Assembly (NCBI GenBank): GCA_020002185.1
Contig: CM034532.1
Span: 50,407,349 to 50,471,348, forward strand
Length of the DNA stretch: 64,000 nucleotides
Direction of reading: 5' to 3'
From: Paraescarpia echinospica
Lineage: Eukaryota > Annelida > Polychaeta > Sabellida > Siboglinidae
Below, piece by piece: positions 45,710 to 58,815 of this stretch. Each line of letters opens with the position of its first letter. Position 1 is the first letter of the stretch. The translations under genes and the position numbers were made by a program. The notes beneath the pieces are model-generated. The model had not been told where the DNA came from. It searched no databases and saw nothing but the letters and a program-made list of their open reading frames with translations.

Positions 45710-46492
45710 ATTGTAGAAATATATGTGGACGGAACCTTTCTAAGCTTTGTCAAGCGTGTCAAGTATAGCCCATGTCTTTCTATACTGAACGTTGTCCTGT
45801 TAAAAGTGATTGTAAGGACCAATCTAATGACCTGATATAATCGAGCTAGCGGCTTTGGTGTGCGCGAGGGTATAACTGTGCGTGTGTGTCAGGCTTTTTC
45901 CCCTAGACACATTATTTATTAGACGCCAATCTTTCAGGCATTCGTGTACGACCTATCGGAAGAAAATTAACGCCTTTATTATTTATCAAAAGAAACCGTA
46001 GGTTAATGGTTCTTACCAGTTAAAGATTCTTATTGGACGTTACGCTACGCGCGTATTCTGCGATTGTTCCGAGCTATATCCTCTGATCAGTTTGGTATGG
46101 GTCTACATTTTAGATAACTTGCGAGGCGAAAAAACTGCTTAAATTTACGTCATAACAAATGTCACGGAGGCCTACACATACTTTGGGAAACCGGTTTCTG
46201 CGTCCATGTGTATGCAGCGCAATGTTTGTTAATAGTGTATATTTAAGTACATTAACTTTCCCGATTCGACCCTCCTCTTATTCTGTTGTGTGCAAGCATG
46301 CAGGTATAGGCTCTACTTGGTGTTGCTTAGATTGAGGGTAGGATCCAGTAGTTGTGGGATCCTACTTCTATGTGAGACTTATATGGATGGAATATCCAGA
46401 TTTTTAAAGAATTAAATGAATATAAAATATGTAACGAATAACGGCCACATATATCAGTGTTACTCAACAGGCTTAAGAACAGACCAAAAAAT

Positions 46493-46697
46493 ACTGATTC
46501 ATCGGCATGTTTCATATAAAATTATACTTCACTATTCCTTTATTATAATTAAAACTAAACTTCCATGATATAATATAATGTAGAAACATTACAAATATTG
46601 ATTCATCGGCATGTTTCATATAAAATTATACTTCAATGTTCCTTTATTATAATAAAAACTAAACTTCCATGATATAATATATGCAGAAACATTGTTT
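46493..46697. repeat. ~105-bp tandem duplication
   Basis: gattcatcggcatgtttcat, ataaaattatacttca, cctttattataat and aaactaaacttccatgatat occur twice in a row with a few differences. Confidence 0.9.
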
Positions 46698-46830
46698 ACA
46701 TATCTCTTAATGAGAGAAAACGTCATATTTCATGGCGAGTCTAAATTTCATGAAATATGTACGGGGAGAAAACTTACATATAAAACAACATAAACACAAT
46801 GTCACATTAATTACAGTTTATTATTTTATA

Positions 46831-47202
46831 CAATGAAGAGCTCCACAGACAAGTTTGTATACAATGAAGAGCTCCACAGACAAGTTTGTATACAACAAAG
46901 AGCTCCACAGACAAGTTTGTATACAACGAAGAGCTCCACAGACAAGTTTGTATACAATGAAGAGCTCCACATACAAGTTTGTATCAAATTAAGAGCTCCA
47001 CAGACAAGTTTGTATACAATGAAGAGCTCCACAGTCAAGTTTGTATACAATGAAGAGCTCCACAGACAAGTTTGTATACAATGAAGAGCTCCACAGACAA
47101 GTTTGTATACAATGAAGAGCTCCACAGTCAAGTTTGTGTACAATGAAGAGCTCCACAGACAAGTTTGTATACAATGAAGAGCTCCACAGTCAAGTTTGCG
47201 TA
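46831..47202. repeat. 31-bp minisatellite, twelve copies
   Basis: Twelve units of 31 bp starting caatgaagagctccacagac and ending aagtttgtata, in exact register. Variants: tcaag for acaag in some units, caacgaag/caacaaag, and a cacatacaag unit. Each unit contains GAGCTC and most contain CAGAC. Frames across it (SSTDKFVYNEE-like) are artefacts. Confidence 0.97.
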
Positions 47203-47209
47203 CACAACT

Positions 47210-49235
47210 TTTGTGTCTTAGTCTTTTATTGATGTGGGGAAATCTCCATATATTTCTACCTTCGTCTTATACATTGTACAATTGTCAAAGATATTAACAA
47301 CAACTATGTATGTGTGTGTATACATATGTGTAACGCCAATAGTTATACAGAATGCATAAACATATTAGTTATGTATATATATATATATAATTCTATATAT
47401 TATAGTTATTTATTTACCATACACTACCATGAAGATGTTCCCAGTGTAAGTGTACATTTCTTAGAACACTAACATGAATTGAAAGAAACTGGGTTATCAA
47501 CTAAGTCTTAATCGAATATAAAAAAAACTACAGTTCTATGCAACAGAATTATGATATCTAATCAAATAATTTTGTTAGATCGTCTACACATAGGAAAATG
47601 TTATTTTTCTTGAGAAAGGTCTGCTCATGTTTTAGGTACGTCACGGTACATAATTATACACACACACATACATATCATACACGGGATTCTTTGACGTTCA
47701 TGTCATAACTGCTCTGCGGTGTAACTACACCGCTCATGACCTAGCCAGATACCCCAGTCAATAACTGGTAAAACCTTTAACATCCAAGACAAAACATCTT
47801 CCAATCAAAACGATGAACCAATTATTAACCGGTAAACAATGCGTCAAAGTCGATAATAGTGGAAACTATATGATGTAATTTTCACATGAAAATTAATACT
47901 TTGACTGGCTTAACACAGCGCTGACCAGTTGGTATTAACTGGTCAGAATACAAGTTCATGGTAACCTAGACCTTTGTTCACCCCTCCTTCTAGGAACCCC
48001 TTCTGCCCTTATCATATATTCCCCACGACTGTGCGATGAAATTATTTCTACCTTTGATGTCATGTACTTCTGTTTAATGGTTTTTCATCAAAAAAAGAAC
48101 AAACCTATTATAGACATAGACTAACTGAAGACAGTGAATTTATTATTTTTTTAAACAAAACTAGAAACTATAATGAGAATTTTGCTATACAAACTACTAG
48201 TTTTAAGCACTTAATCAAGACTAGTAGTGGATTAGTTGTAACGCAACGGTTATTTCACAAATCCTGTCAAAAGGTGGAAAATTCACTGTCTTCAGTTAGA
48301 TCTTTAGACAAGAAATACATTTTTATATTATATTCTCTGGCAATTAATCTGGCGTGATTGATCAAGGAGTAAGTAATCAAAGAATCGAAACCGAAGAAAC
48401 TTTCCAATTTGGAATTTCATGAGAGTCTGTGTTGACATCAAAACTGAGATAGGTGTAACTTAAGGAATGATTCGCTTTTCGATTTGATGAACCAAATTTA
48501 TATTTCTTTTATAAAAATTACATGTCTGTTCAGTGGAAATGCATTTCACTTACTTGAGGCATGTACAAAAAGGGAACAAACTCCAGCCGATTGTATCAAA
48601 CTTAACCAAGGGTAATAACCTGCTTTAACAGCATTCGTAACACCAGCTCATTTGCCCTCTTGCAGACGCAAACAGATAAATAGTTGTGATTTATCGTTAA
48701 CTTAAAAACGGTCGACACATCAGCATAGTCGTAGCTAATATCTGCACCACATTGCACACAGACGCCACCGTTCACTATTAATATGATACACTTTTATAAA
48801 TTACACGATAAGGCCGTGACCAATATGTACAGTAGTAACTATTTGCGTGTGCATCTCCACATGTTTGCACACGCACGCACACATGCGGGCATGTAGTTTA
48901 TATTTATACACAAACCTCTTCAGACAACTCTCAATGCCTAATGACGTTAAATGCGAGTGACCAATCACCGTGCATATGCATTGTTGCTGCAGACCTGCTC
49001 CAAGTGGTTACATAACAGAGATGAGTACAGACTCTTTCTAGTTTATAAATTATTCATACACGTGTACTAGTCAGATTGCAAAATGCAGTAAACTTTGGTT
49101 TCTCATCTCTGGTCTGAAATGTACAGATATCCGTCTAGTATTTTTGATAAAGCTATAAAACCAAATTTGAATGTTTTTCCACGAAAATTACCAAGTGATG
49201 TGACACAAGTTCTTTGTTTAGTTGAAGACTGCCAA
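47210..49235. other. Gene-free stretch
   Basis: AT-rich sequence with a (TA)n at about 47375-47390. No coding motif seen. Confidence 0.45.
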
Positions 49236-49241
49236 GTTTAA

Positions 49242-50145
49242 TTTATTACAAAGAAATGTCCCGCAGATCTGAAATGATAGAGACAAGCATCCGGATGTAC
49301 GACTGACAGAAATAAATGTTTGCAGATTTAGAAGTTGCACAACAGTGGAGGCGTATGGAAGTGATTTAATTCCGGGAGTCTTCTGTTTGTTACTGGGAGT
49401 GATGTTTAGGCAAGCTGCAGAAATGTCAGTGTGTCTTTCCAGAGTGTACCAGGAGGGAACTCACTAAAGACCGCCCAAAGCCAATGTAACCTTTGACTTC
49501 ATAACACGAATGTTGACATATACACACAAATGTCATGTCGAATGTGACACAAGCGTATGTGTCCTCACTGCCAGGAGTTCCCTCGTAACATTCCTGCTCG
49601 CTGAAGCGCGACAATCAAACTTACGGTAGGTGCGGTGCAGTTGCAAAATAATGAGCGTCTAAACGGATACTGAGCTGGGTTTAGCGTTCAACCAACGTAG
49701 AAAACATGCAGGTGTGGGAACAATAGAGGGGGGCGTTGTTTCTTACGAAAGACATACAACAGGGGGGGAGGGGGGAGGAAATCGCGGTGGCGGTCACAGG
49801 GTATTGAGCAGCAGGAGACAAAAGGCACTTGACTGTTTATATGAGGTAGGTAGAGACAACTTGCTCACTCGCTCGCTCTCTGAATCCGTTTCACTTGCAG
49901 GTTTGCGTATAATAATCCGTTGTTTGCGTCCGTCATGGACACTCCACATTGTCCGATTCTCCCTAGCACCGCACTCGGGGTGAAAGCACCAGAAACGTGC
50001 GCTCGCTGTCACACATTGTGGGATATCACATCCGGCGTCCACGCGACTCGCCGGCAGCATTGAGCATTTAGACGACGGTTCCAGGCGCGCGTCGTCGTCG
50101 TTCCGTACTATGGACAACTCGGGCACCACAAGGTGGCACCCTCTA
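49242..50145 (-). other. Possible SMAD6/7 3' UTR
   Basis: Downstream of the stop on the minus strand there is no conserved frame. An AATAAA on that strand lies at 49247-49242, about 900 bp after the stop, and an ATTAAA at 49369-49364. Either could end the transcript. The 177-codon frame at 49794-50327 overlaps the SMAD exon in another frame and is a shadow. Confidence 0.35.
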
Positions 50146-50693
50146 TCACCTATCGACACGCCGCAGTAATACCTCCGCCCAGCACGGACATGATGAAACA
50201 AACTGTCTCGAGTAGCAAGCACCCCATCCCTTCGCAAAACTGATCCGTATCGAGTTCGGATCGTATGGACCGTCCGAGAACTGCGGGTCGCGGATTCGTG
50301 CGAACATCTCCGCCGTACCAAAGTCAAAAATATTCATACAGTATCCGGGCAACACCTTGTGCACAATGAACGTCCGTGAGTTCGGCAGGTCTAACGTCGG
50401 TGAATTCACGAAGAGCGCGTGCTCGGAGCGGTTATACACCCAAACGCCGTCCGGTTCTTTGCTCAGCGTCATTCCGCAGCCGATCTTCGTTCGAGTTCGT
50501 TGGATCGACTCACACTCTGTCGGCTGTTGAAGCACACTAAGACACATTCCATCGCCACGAGGTAGCTCCTGGAAAACGTTCACTGTCGGCTCAAAGACGG
50601 TGAACTGCCGACCGACCCGTTGCCGCAGCTCCCAGTATGCCACCTTGCACCAGAGATCCGCCGGCTGGCGTCCGTTGCTTCCCGTGTGGCTAT
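50146..50693 (-). CDS. SMAD6/7: Inhibitory SMAD (SMAD6/7), last exon with MH2 domain
   Basis: I-SMADs dampen BMP/TGF-beta signalling by binding activated type I receptors and recruiting ubiquitin ligases. This exon (2 bases plus 181 codons and TGA at 50148-50146) encodes the full MH2 domain: LWCKVAYWELRQRVGRQFTV, KIGCGMTLSKEPDGVWVYNR, FVNSPTLDLPNSRTFIVHKV, LPGYCMNIFDF, then PYDPNSIRISFAKGWGACYS, RQFVSSCPCWAEVLLRRVDR. The WCVVAYWE-like start, the VHKV-PGY segment and the L3-loop FAKGWG mark SMAD6/7. The C-terminal SSXS phosphorylation motif of receptor SMADs is absent, as expected of I-SMADs. The acceptor is ttgtgcttacag|AT at 50694/50693, close to where the last intron of human SMAD7 falls. 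The N-terminal exons are not recognised within the window. SMAD6 versus SMAD7 cannot be decided; many invertebrates have one pro-orthologue. Confidence 0.95.
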
Positions 50694-53600
50694 CTGTAAG
50701 CACAAGAAACGATCATATCAATGCTTTTGTCTAGAAATCTCACACATTTGCTACGTTTCTGAGACAATTCACAGTATTTTCATCGGATAAAATATAATAA
50801 TTTAAAATCAAATCAACCCCTGTGTTAACATTGTTACAAAACACACATCGTCGTGAGATATCATATACACAGCAACATTGGCACCACTAGTTACATAACA
50901 GATTTTTAATTCGAATTTAATTGTGTTACAAGGCAGAAAAAAGTACTTAATTTTGTAGACACAAATACCTCAAATTGACAGAATAGAAAAAAGCTGGAGT
51001 TTTAAAATCCACCAAATCACACAAGTTAGCATCTGTTATGGTACATGGACATTCAACCCAAAAGTAATCATTAAATCAGCTCATATGCCGCACTGTCACA
51101 AATATAATGTCACACTGTCATGCGTTACACACAAATTTTGTTTTGTCCTGTATAAAACAGTATCCAATCACTCAAAAACTAAACCGCAGTCTCAGCAAAT
51201 CTTCCTAATTTTTGGTTAGTGTCAATTCCGTTTTGCATCCTGTTACATCAGAAAAAACATTTACAGAATATGAAACTTGTGTTTCGTGTGTGCCACCAAT
51301 GACTGGCACGCATTCATTCCATGTGCAAACAAAGGCATTGATGACAATAACTTCACGACAAAGGCAAACAACAGAACTGCATAAGAAAGTCAGCAAAGTT
51401 TCGAGTGAGATTTTAGCACCAGTTACTGTGCAAAAGGGAGACTGCAGTTTGCTTGACAAAGACAGTGACTGATCGCTGGGCACCAACTCTCCACTTCCAT
51501 TTCCCATTTATCACCCTTAGACCCCAAAACTGTCTCTTCAGGGCCCTTGGCAGCAGTGGATCCCCAAACAACATCAACACAGCGTTAAACAAGGAATAAA
51601 ATCGACCTAGTGAATCAATAAACAAACTGACACATTGTCCTTAACTTTATCTCAAACTCATTTACTGTCAAATGATCAAAAACCGTCAACATTTATCGCC
51701 TGAAACTAACACTAACCAGTCTTCAACTGCAAGCCGATGGCTGGGGTTAAGGGTTAAACTTGAAGCATTGGAGAGGGTGTAACCCAGTTAAGGGTGCACA
51801 GGGTCACATACTGTTTAAAAGCACATCAAGTTGAACTGAAGTGTTTTGGGAAGCTGCACTTTGTGAGGAGCAAAGATTACAATTACTATTTTCCATTGTT
51901 TAAGTGTTCCGCGCCTCGTACCCACATCTTTCACATGTGCGTGTAAATCCTCGATGCTAAATTAACCAGTCTGTGATAATTTCCATGAACAATAAACAAA
52001 ACTATTATTATCTATTAATTTTTTACAGAAATAAATGTAATTCTCTACAACATGAAGATAACATTTAACGCACTAACGATCATTTAATCAACCTACCAGG
52101 ACCCAAGTATTTTATTGTACACCCTGGACAATCCGTATCTCTGAATATTCTATGGAAAAGCCGAACCAAATTCCCCGAGAAACATCTCTACATCAAAGAA
52201 TGCACTCTCAAAACTATTTAATTATTAACTGATCAACATATGACTAACACAGATCTAAAACGAAATGTGTTCTAGTAAGTATTATATAAACTTTTTTTTT
52301 CTTTTCTTACACAGCATGAGTTCTTGTGGGAGTCACAGCAAGTGCACACATTTAGTGGCAATCTGCAGAAGTGCTCCATGGGAATTCATTTGGCAACAAA
52401 CGTTGAACTTCGCCAGAGACACCTACACCAGCCTGGCTAGGAAACGGAGAAAACAGCAACTGCAAAATAACTCGAGAAAGTTCACACTAACAAGTTAACA
52501 CTAACGAAAATACCGACGGAACTGACATAAAGTAAAATAGCCTGTGGCAGATGTAATTGCTGGTCCCTTCAAACATGAACCCTTTAATTAGTGATAAGGA
52601 GGCCAAGAAAATAGCGCTGGTGCTGCAGTATTTGACTAAACCTTGGGTAAGAAACTGGCACGGCAATGCATGAGGGTATTTTTATCGCAAATCATGGATT
52701 TGGGCGATGTGTTCGATCACTGATGTCAGTGCAGTCTCGTTCCACTAGGGGCAGTAATTCGGTAACATTCCATAGCATCAACAAAGCGTGGCCACCACAT
52801 AAACCTTGGCCATTTACACCGGAGATTTCCTGAACATTGACACACACACCTCGGCACTAAATCATACAAAATGAAAAACTGTCCACTGTGCTAGCGTAAA
52901 CATTAAACCGCAAAACCGCAGGAAAAAATTAACACCTGTAAAAAGCTGATAATGCGAGCGTATGAATCCTGATCCACACGGCAATGAAAGACATGCAACC
53001 TGGCTGCAGCGAAGTGCACAAAGACCTTAGGATAGCAAAGAAAATATTTATCTAAACACTGGGATGTACTTGAGAGGGAGGTGATAACCCTGGGACATGG
53101 AGACTCTTGCTCTGTATTAAAACAGCAATCAATCAGCAGGTGGCGTTGTTGCTGGGTCAAATATCGCCAGCCTGCTGTAAGGTAGCGCTCCTGCTTGGCT
53201 CACTAGGGGCTCTTTAACCCTCCACGGCCCACTGCCTACCACTGGCGCCATTCATAATTCCATCAATGGCTCAGGCTGCCACAGCAAAACCTTACGCTTG
53301 CTTGTTTGTGTGTGTTGTGGGGGACGGGTGAATTGTTTTGGGATCATTTTTCATGCGCGTTTTGATACAGGCACACTCAATACCGGATGATGACCACTAA
53401 GTTAGATAGAGCCTGCCCTCGTTACCGGACACAGGTGGACACTGCAGATAAGCTGACCAACATGGACTATATCGGAATTTATCACCCTCATGTTGAAACA
53501 ATTTCTCAGCCTTGCACAGAGAGGTGACTGTATCACCACAGGCACAGTGTGGCTGCACTAAGATCCTATCTCGCTGAATTATCACAAGCAGATGACTGAA

Positions 53601-54290
53601 CACTGTGTGGTTTTCAAAGACAACACCACCCATGCGCTATATGATAAATTGCATTGGTTGTCAAGTGAGAATTTTATACTTTATCCCACCTTCTCTAATG
53701 GATTGTGAACAAAAAGTATTGGGTACATCAAACCGGCACTGCTACGCCCTAAACAGGAATAATCCATATATCACTGCAGCGTTAATATGGATCCCACGAA
53801 TGAACCGAAACTTGGGTTGCGATCCCAGATAACCTCTCTATGATCCGTTAATTCTATAATCTGATATTGGCTGCTACACAAGTCCAACGTCTCAACGAAA
53901 TACCCCACAGACACACTTGTATCTAAGTCTAAGGTGAAGACCCCAAAAACACATCCAGTCTTAGTGTGATCTCTATACCTCAAAGAAATGAAATCGTTTG
54001 CCCAGATTTAATTTATCAGAGCTTCAATTTTGATACTTCCATTTCTGTTCATGCTGTAAAAACTTTGGTAGTTCGTACACTGGGCCATCACCAAAATCAC
54101 CTAAAACGTGTTTTAATAAATTCATTCAAACCAATGGTGATTTTTACAGTTCACACTCATTGTAAATTAAGGAAATTTGTAATATCACCTTCAGGAATTA
54201 TAATTACGATAATCTAGTGTGTGCATCTGCCACCAGGGCCAACTCAATGCTGCAAGGAATCTAATCACAGCTCCTTCTATGTAATCATTG
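50694..54290. other. SMAD6/7 intron or flank, nothing else recognised
   Basis: Upstream of the MH2 exon on the minus strand no MH1-like exon is visible. The sequence is AT-rich and free of long repeats. Around 53,160-53,300 there is a GC-richer patch with a TGGCGCCA palindrome at 53243-53250, similar to GC-rich SMAD1/5 sites. Confidence 0.4.
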
Positions 54291-54295
54291 TGTAC

Positions 54296-55254
54296 ACACT
54301 GCCCTGTACTCCAATAAAGTAACTAAGTAAACGTAGCTCCCAAAAAACTACTTAAGCAAAAGTATCCCCCCAAGAAAGTACTTAAGTAAAAAGTGCTTGT
54401 ATAGAAAAGTACTTTAAGTAAAAAAGTACAAAAATATCCGGCTGTCAGATTATTCCAGTATGTGTCCATTATCCAAAAATGGACACATACGCCAAGCAAA
54501 GTTTTTATGTAATACATAAATAAATATGATGCCACTACTATGCAATAATAATAAACTATATTTATTCAAGATCAACAGATCAAACAATAAATGTAATATT
54601 ATACAAATGTAAATGAACTGCATTACAACCGTTAACAGACCCGTATGGCATATCGTACATTGTGCATAACCTTTTCAACGAGCCAGAGTAATTTTCAACA
54701 AACAACAATTCTTTGCCACTGTCACCTCACTCTGTCTGATCGACTCAAGACATATGCATCAGGATGTTTTTTTACACTTCTGGAGTCATAAGGTCAGTGG
54801 TGTGCAGGTAGCCACTAACTAAAGTTGGTATTATAAGATCAAATGTCATCAAACATTACCCAGCAATTAATCAGTGAATGAACAGGAAGCCAAGGAGGCC
54901 TGTCCCATTAGCCTTGTGCTAAAGGGGTTTTAGCTGAGGACTAAGCTTCAAAGGACCATTGAATCCATTTGGACAGGCAGCAATCACATTGTTCCAATAT
55001 CACCTGCTTGTAAACATCAGGGCTAGCAAAAAAGCCATGATTCCTCCAAAATGTAGTCAGTCAAGGATTACTAATGCAAACAAAAGCCCAGTAAAGCTGT
55101 TTATCCCTGGAGTTATAACATAAAAAGTAACTAAACATATGGAAGTAGAAAGTAAAAAAGTACAGATAAATGTACTTCGTTACAAGAACATTTCAAAAAA
55201 AATCTTCTTAAGTACTATAATGAAGTAAATGTACTTTGTTACATCCCAGCACTG
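54296..55254. mobile_element. Probable non-autonomous hAT element
   Basis: The right end, read inversely, starts CAGTGCTGGGATGTAACAAAGTAC, typical of hAT elements with AGTAC-rich subterminal repeats. Both ends (54,315-54,430 and 55,125-55,245) are full of aagta, gtact and acttaagta motifs in inverted arrangement. The left terminus (cactgccctgtactcc near 54,296) is diverged. No transposase frame is present over ~960 bp. Target duplications were not recognised. Confidence 0.55.
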
Positions 55255-55259
55255 ACACT

Positions 55260-56753
55260 ACCCCACTTCTGGACAGAACTGTTTTCTATTCATAGCCAGT
55301 AATTCAAGACTCTGTGCATAGACAAACGAATACTGCCAAAGCCACCGATTCACATGACACATATTGGTTATATGATATACAGACGGCAAGCTCAGTTGTT
55401 ATTTTGCAATAACCAGAATGCTTCCTGGCAAATACCATAACATGATTGCCTACAGAGAATGAACATGGCAGCATGCCATAAAGACACCTTCAAAACACCT
55501 CCATTCGATTCGGTATTCGATCACCACACAAAATCAAAGTGTTATTTTCACCAACATTGATTCAGATGTCGACAAATATATTTCGTGTAAAACCTTTAAT
55601 AACACGCACAGATATGCAGCAACCATACGAATAACCTTCGCTATCACTCACAACAGCGATTCAGCAAATTCTCCTTGATTGATTGAACTGAACAAATAGA
55701 CACGACAAGCAAAATTGTCAAACGTGGTTATTGTTGTCCTATTATGCAACATTTATTCAACTCTTCCACGTAGATCTTTATCAAACATCTGTAAATACGA
55801 AAGAACCTCGAGTTTCAGTAAATGTCACAAGACGACAGTATCACTCATTAGTAAAGAGTATGGATCTTGCTTTTTTACGGCAACGCATTTGAATGACATC
55901 TCTTTCCACCAGATGTCACCGTGGCCCAATCAATCATTGAGAAATCAACCAAACGTACGATTGAAGATGACGACATTCTCACAATGTAATAAAAAACTGA
56001 TCTAGAAAAAAACAAAGTTGTTCGACAGCGCAGATTTTCATGATAGCTCTATGCCTTCAGATTAATTATGAAACATTTAGATAACGACAACAACGAATCG
56101 ACCGAATTAAGCCTACGAATTGTTGATGCTGGAGAGTGTGCGAACGCCGCGTTGCGCAACCACGGCAACAGATTCCGATACCGCATTGGCAAATGCCATA
56201 ACAGGCAGAATTATAAATGAACGTCGATCGATGTGTCTGGCTGCGATGGCCGCCGGGCACGCACTGTGGCTGCGCACTCGCACGGCCGCCACGCGCAAGT
56301 ACACATATGTGCACCCGCGCTGGCGGTTCGTGCTGCATTGTGCAGCAAGCTGGCATTCTGGTGTAGATCAATAGAGCGTCTGGGTGATCAGTCTGATGGG
56401 CAGTTATTGCCACTGACAGGCGTACCTAGCAGTGCGTGTGCACGGCCGGCAAGTACAGGTTGACGACACGTCCACGCACGCGAATACGTCTTGTTCACAG
56501 AGTTGTTTTTGTGTTCTTTTTCTTGCAAAATGCAAATGCTTGGAAATGAATGCAAGTTTTATAAAACTGTTTTACTGTGGGTGTCCATTTTGACTACTGG
56601 ATGATGTTTCGAGGACCTGGTTTGTGCTATATGTAATTGTTTACATGTGTAATATGGGTTTCCATGTGGCATGCATACAGCACACACGCACGCACGAACA
56701 CACACACACACAATGTTACACACACAAATACACATCAGCATACACACACGCAT

Positions 56754-56784
<31 letters not shown>

Positions 56785-57610
56785 TGCAGACACACACGCA
56801 CACATGCTCTAATGTGTGTTCCACCCACTCAAAGTAGACATACGTTTAAGAGACACATTTTTTGCTAAAAAAAAACATAAGAACCTGGCACAACCATCGC
56901 CTTATTATAACCGTTTATGCAAACTCTCTACCAACATAACCCACACAAAAACCGACAGAAATATTGGCGAGATATTCATGCAATGCCCCTGTGAGTCTAA
57001 TGAGCTTAGTCCTCCCAAAACCCGCTCTGCCATCCCCCCCCAAAAAAAAAAACTCTCTGCACTCGCACTAGCCAGTCACACACCAACCGGAGCCTGTTGG
57101 CCGCCGCTCTGTCTCCCTACCAATCACTGGCCAGCCCACGTGGAGAATGCCAGACTCTGTGGCTCCGAGTGCCGCCGATACGGAATGTGTCTTGTCGCTT
57201 AATAGACGCTACTGCGCTAAGTATGACTGACCAGCTCTTCTGGGGGTGGAAGCCAAGCGTTTCGCCGTGACAACGGAACTCACCTTTAAATCCGCAGCAG
57301 GACGGTGGCGCCATCTGTGATGCAGTTGGTTTTCTCAAAGGTATCCGAAAATGTCAGCAGCCAATCATACCATGTGTGTTTGTGAGTGATAACAAATTTT
57401 GCATTGAAATACTTCCTCTTCTGTTAAGGTATTGGTGTTCCAGTAACGTCCACCTGATGCCACAGTCACTCCAAACTGCCCTCTGTCCACTAAATGGTCA
57501 CCACACCCCTGATGCGGTAATCACCTCAGAACCACTGGCAGTGGCACTGGATACCTTCTATCACTCCTGGGTAAGATGATCCACACACAGATAGGGCACA
57601 ATGAGGACTA
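55260..57610. other. Gene-free stretch with CpG-rich patch and microsatellite
   Basis: 56,110-56,470 is CpG-rich with several artefactual open frames. 56,690-56,800 is a CA/CG microsatellite. A minus-strand frame at 57117-57338 has no domain I recognise. Confidence 0.4.
56682..56805. repeat. (CA/CG)n microsatellite
   Basis: cacacgcacgcacg-type repeats with a (CACG)n core at about 56,753-56,785. Confidence 0.9.
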
Positions 57611-57620
57611 ATGAAGCTCT

Positions 57621-57824
57621 CAGACACCTGTCTGACCTAATCCAGACCAGCTTGACCACTGGTCAAGCTTCCAGTCTCCCCCCTAGACAGCTGTCTCCAC
57701 ATAATGACCAGCTGACAATCAGACCAGGCCATTATCATCTGCCAGCTGACAGCCTCCAATAGACACCGTCCACTCTATTTATCCATGGGCTAATTTCACC
57801 TTGGACATGTTATTAGCCTCAGAC
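57621..57824. promoter_or_regulatory. Cluster of SMAD-type AGAC/GTCT motifs
   Basis: AGAC or GTCT cores occur at 57622, 57630, 57644, 57674, 57685, 57693, 57721, 57761 and 57821: nine in 203 bp where about 1.6 are expected by chance. Several are extended to CAGAC or GTCTG, and 57621-57634 and 57685-57696 form inverted pairs. A near-palindrome, CTTGACCA-C-TGGTCAAG, lies at 57651-57667. The cluster is about 7 kb upstream of the SMAD6/7 MH2 exon. SMAD6/7 genes are known to be induced by SMAD signalling as negative feedback, so an autoregulatory enhancer is a reasonable guess, not shown. Confidence 0.4.
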
Positions 57825-58405
57825 AGGTCGAGGGGATTTATTTACTGACTGCTGTTTGTAATCAATAAACAAATTATTTTGATTGGAGCGTAATTGTACA
57901 AAAGTGGTACAAAATGAACATTAATCTCAATCAGCGAGACTCCCTGCTCAACTGACTGTAATCTTGCAACTGGTGGAACCGCACAAAAGAACAATGGAGG
58001 TATGTTTTATATGCGAAGACCACCGGCCGAGTAGGTAACTTGGAAAGAACGCGGGGGGGTGTCATATAAACAGTTTCAGCGCAAAATGTGATAAATGTCA
58101 AACCGAATAAAACAACAGAATGGTGAAATTGTGACAATTTGATTTTAAATGGAAATCTACTGCTACCATTCACTGATATCATTTTGATGTGGAATTCTTA
58201 AGATATCCCAGTATCATGTACAAGGTTTCATTTCTATTCCAAGGATGAAGCACAGACATGACTTGTTCTCAAAACGCAAAAAAAGTTGGATTTATCTTGT
58301 TTTGTCCCGAAGGAAAACATTTCTTAACAAGAAATTATATTGGAACACAACTGAAAACGACATTAGAACCATAAGGGAACCATAAAACAGAACCATACAA
58401 AAACA

Positions 58406-58473
58406 GTTTTAAAACTTTTAACAAATTTATAATACATATATATATATTATAAATTTGTTAAAAGTTTTAAAAC
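58406..58473. repeat. 29-bp perfect inverted repeat (AT-rich hairpin)
   Basis: gttttaaaacttttaacaaa plus tttataata (58406-58434) pairs without mismatch with 58445-58473 across a 10-base catatatata loop. More (TA)n follows at about 58480-58500. It has no coding content. Confidence 0.95.
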
Positions 58474-58626
58474 TATATAATATTATATATATATATAATA
58501 CCATACTTTTCCTGTGAAAACACTATCCATAATTATATAAAATATGAAACACGAACAAGAACGTACAGTGTCTTAAAAAAATGTAAATAATATAGACCTA
58601 TCATAACAATGTGATTAAAGTCCTTG

Positions 58627-58815
58627 CATTTGAAACATTTGAACTTCATCCTAACATTTGAAACATTTGCACTTCTTCCTAACATTTGAAACATTTGCAT
58701 TTCCTCCTAACATTTGAAACATTTGCACTTCCTCCTAACATTTCAAACATTTGCACTTCCTCCTAACATTTTAAACATTTGCACTTCCTCCTAACATTTT
58801 AAACATTTGCATTTC
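58627..58815. repeat. 28-bp minisatellite, left part
   Basis: Six full units and 21 bp of a seventh, unit catttgaaacatttgcactt plus cctcctaa, in strict 28-bp register from 58627. The array is interrupted at 58815 by a LINE and resumes at 59768. Confidence 0.95.

Noticed and set aside
46831..47202. Regular 31-bp array considered as CRISPR
   Set aside because: Units are contiguous without unique spacers; this is an animal minisatellite.
49794..50327. 177-codon frame on the minus strand
   Set aside because: Overlaps the SMAD6/7 exon in another frame; the MH2 frame is clearly the real one.
56066..56413. 115-codon minus-strand frame considered as an upstream SMAD6/7 exon
   Set aside because: Lacks MH1-type residues; open frames are expected in CpG-rich DNA.
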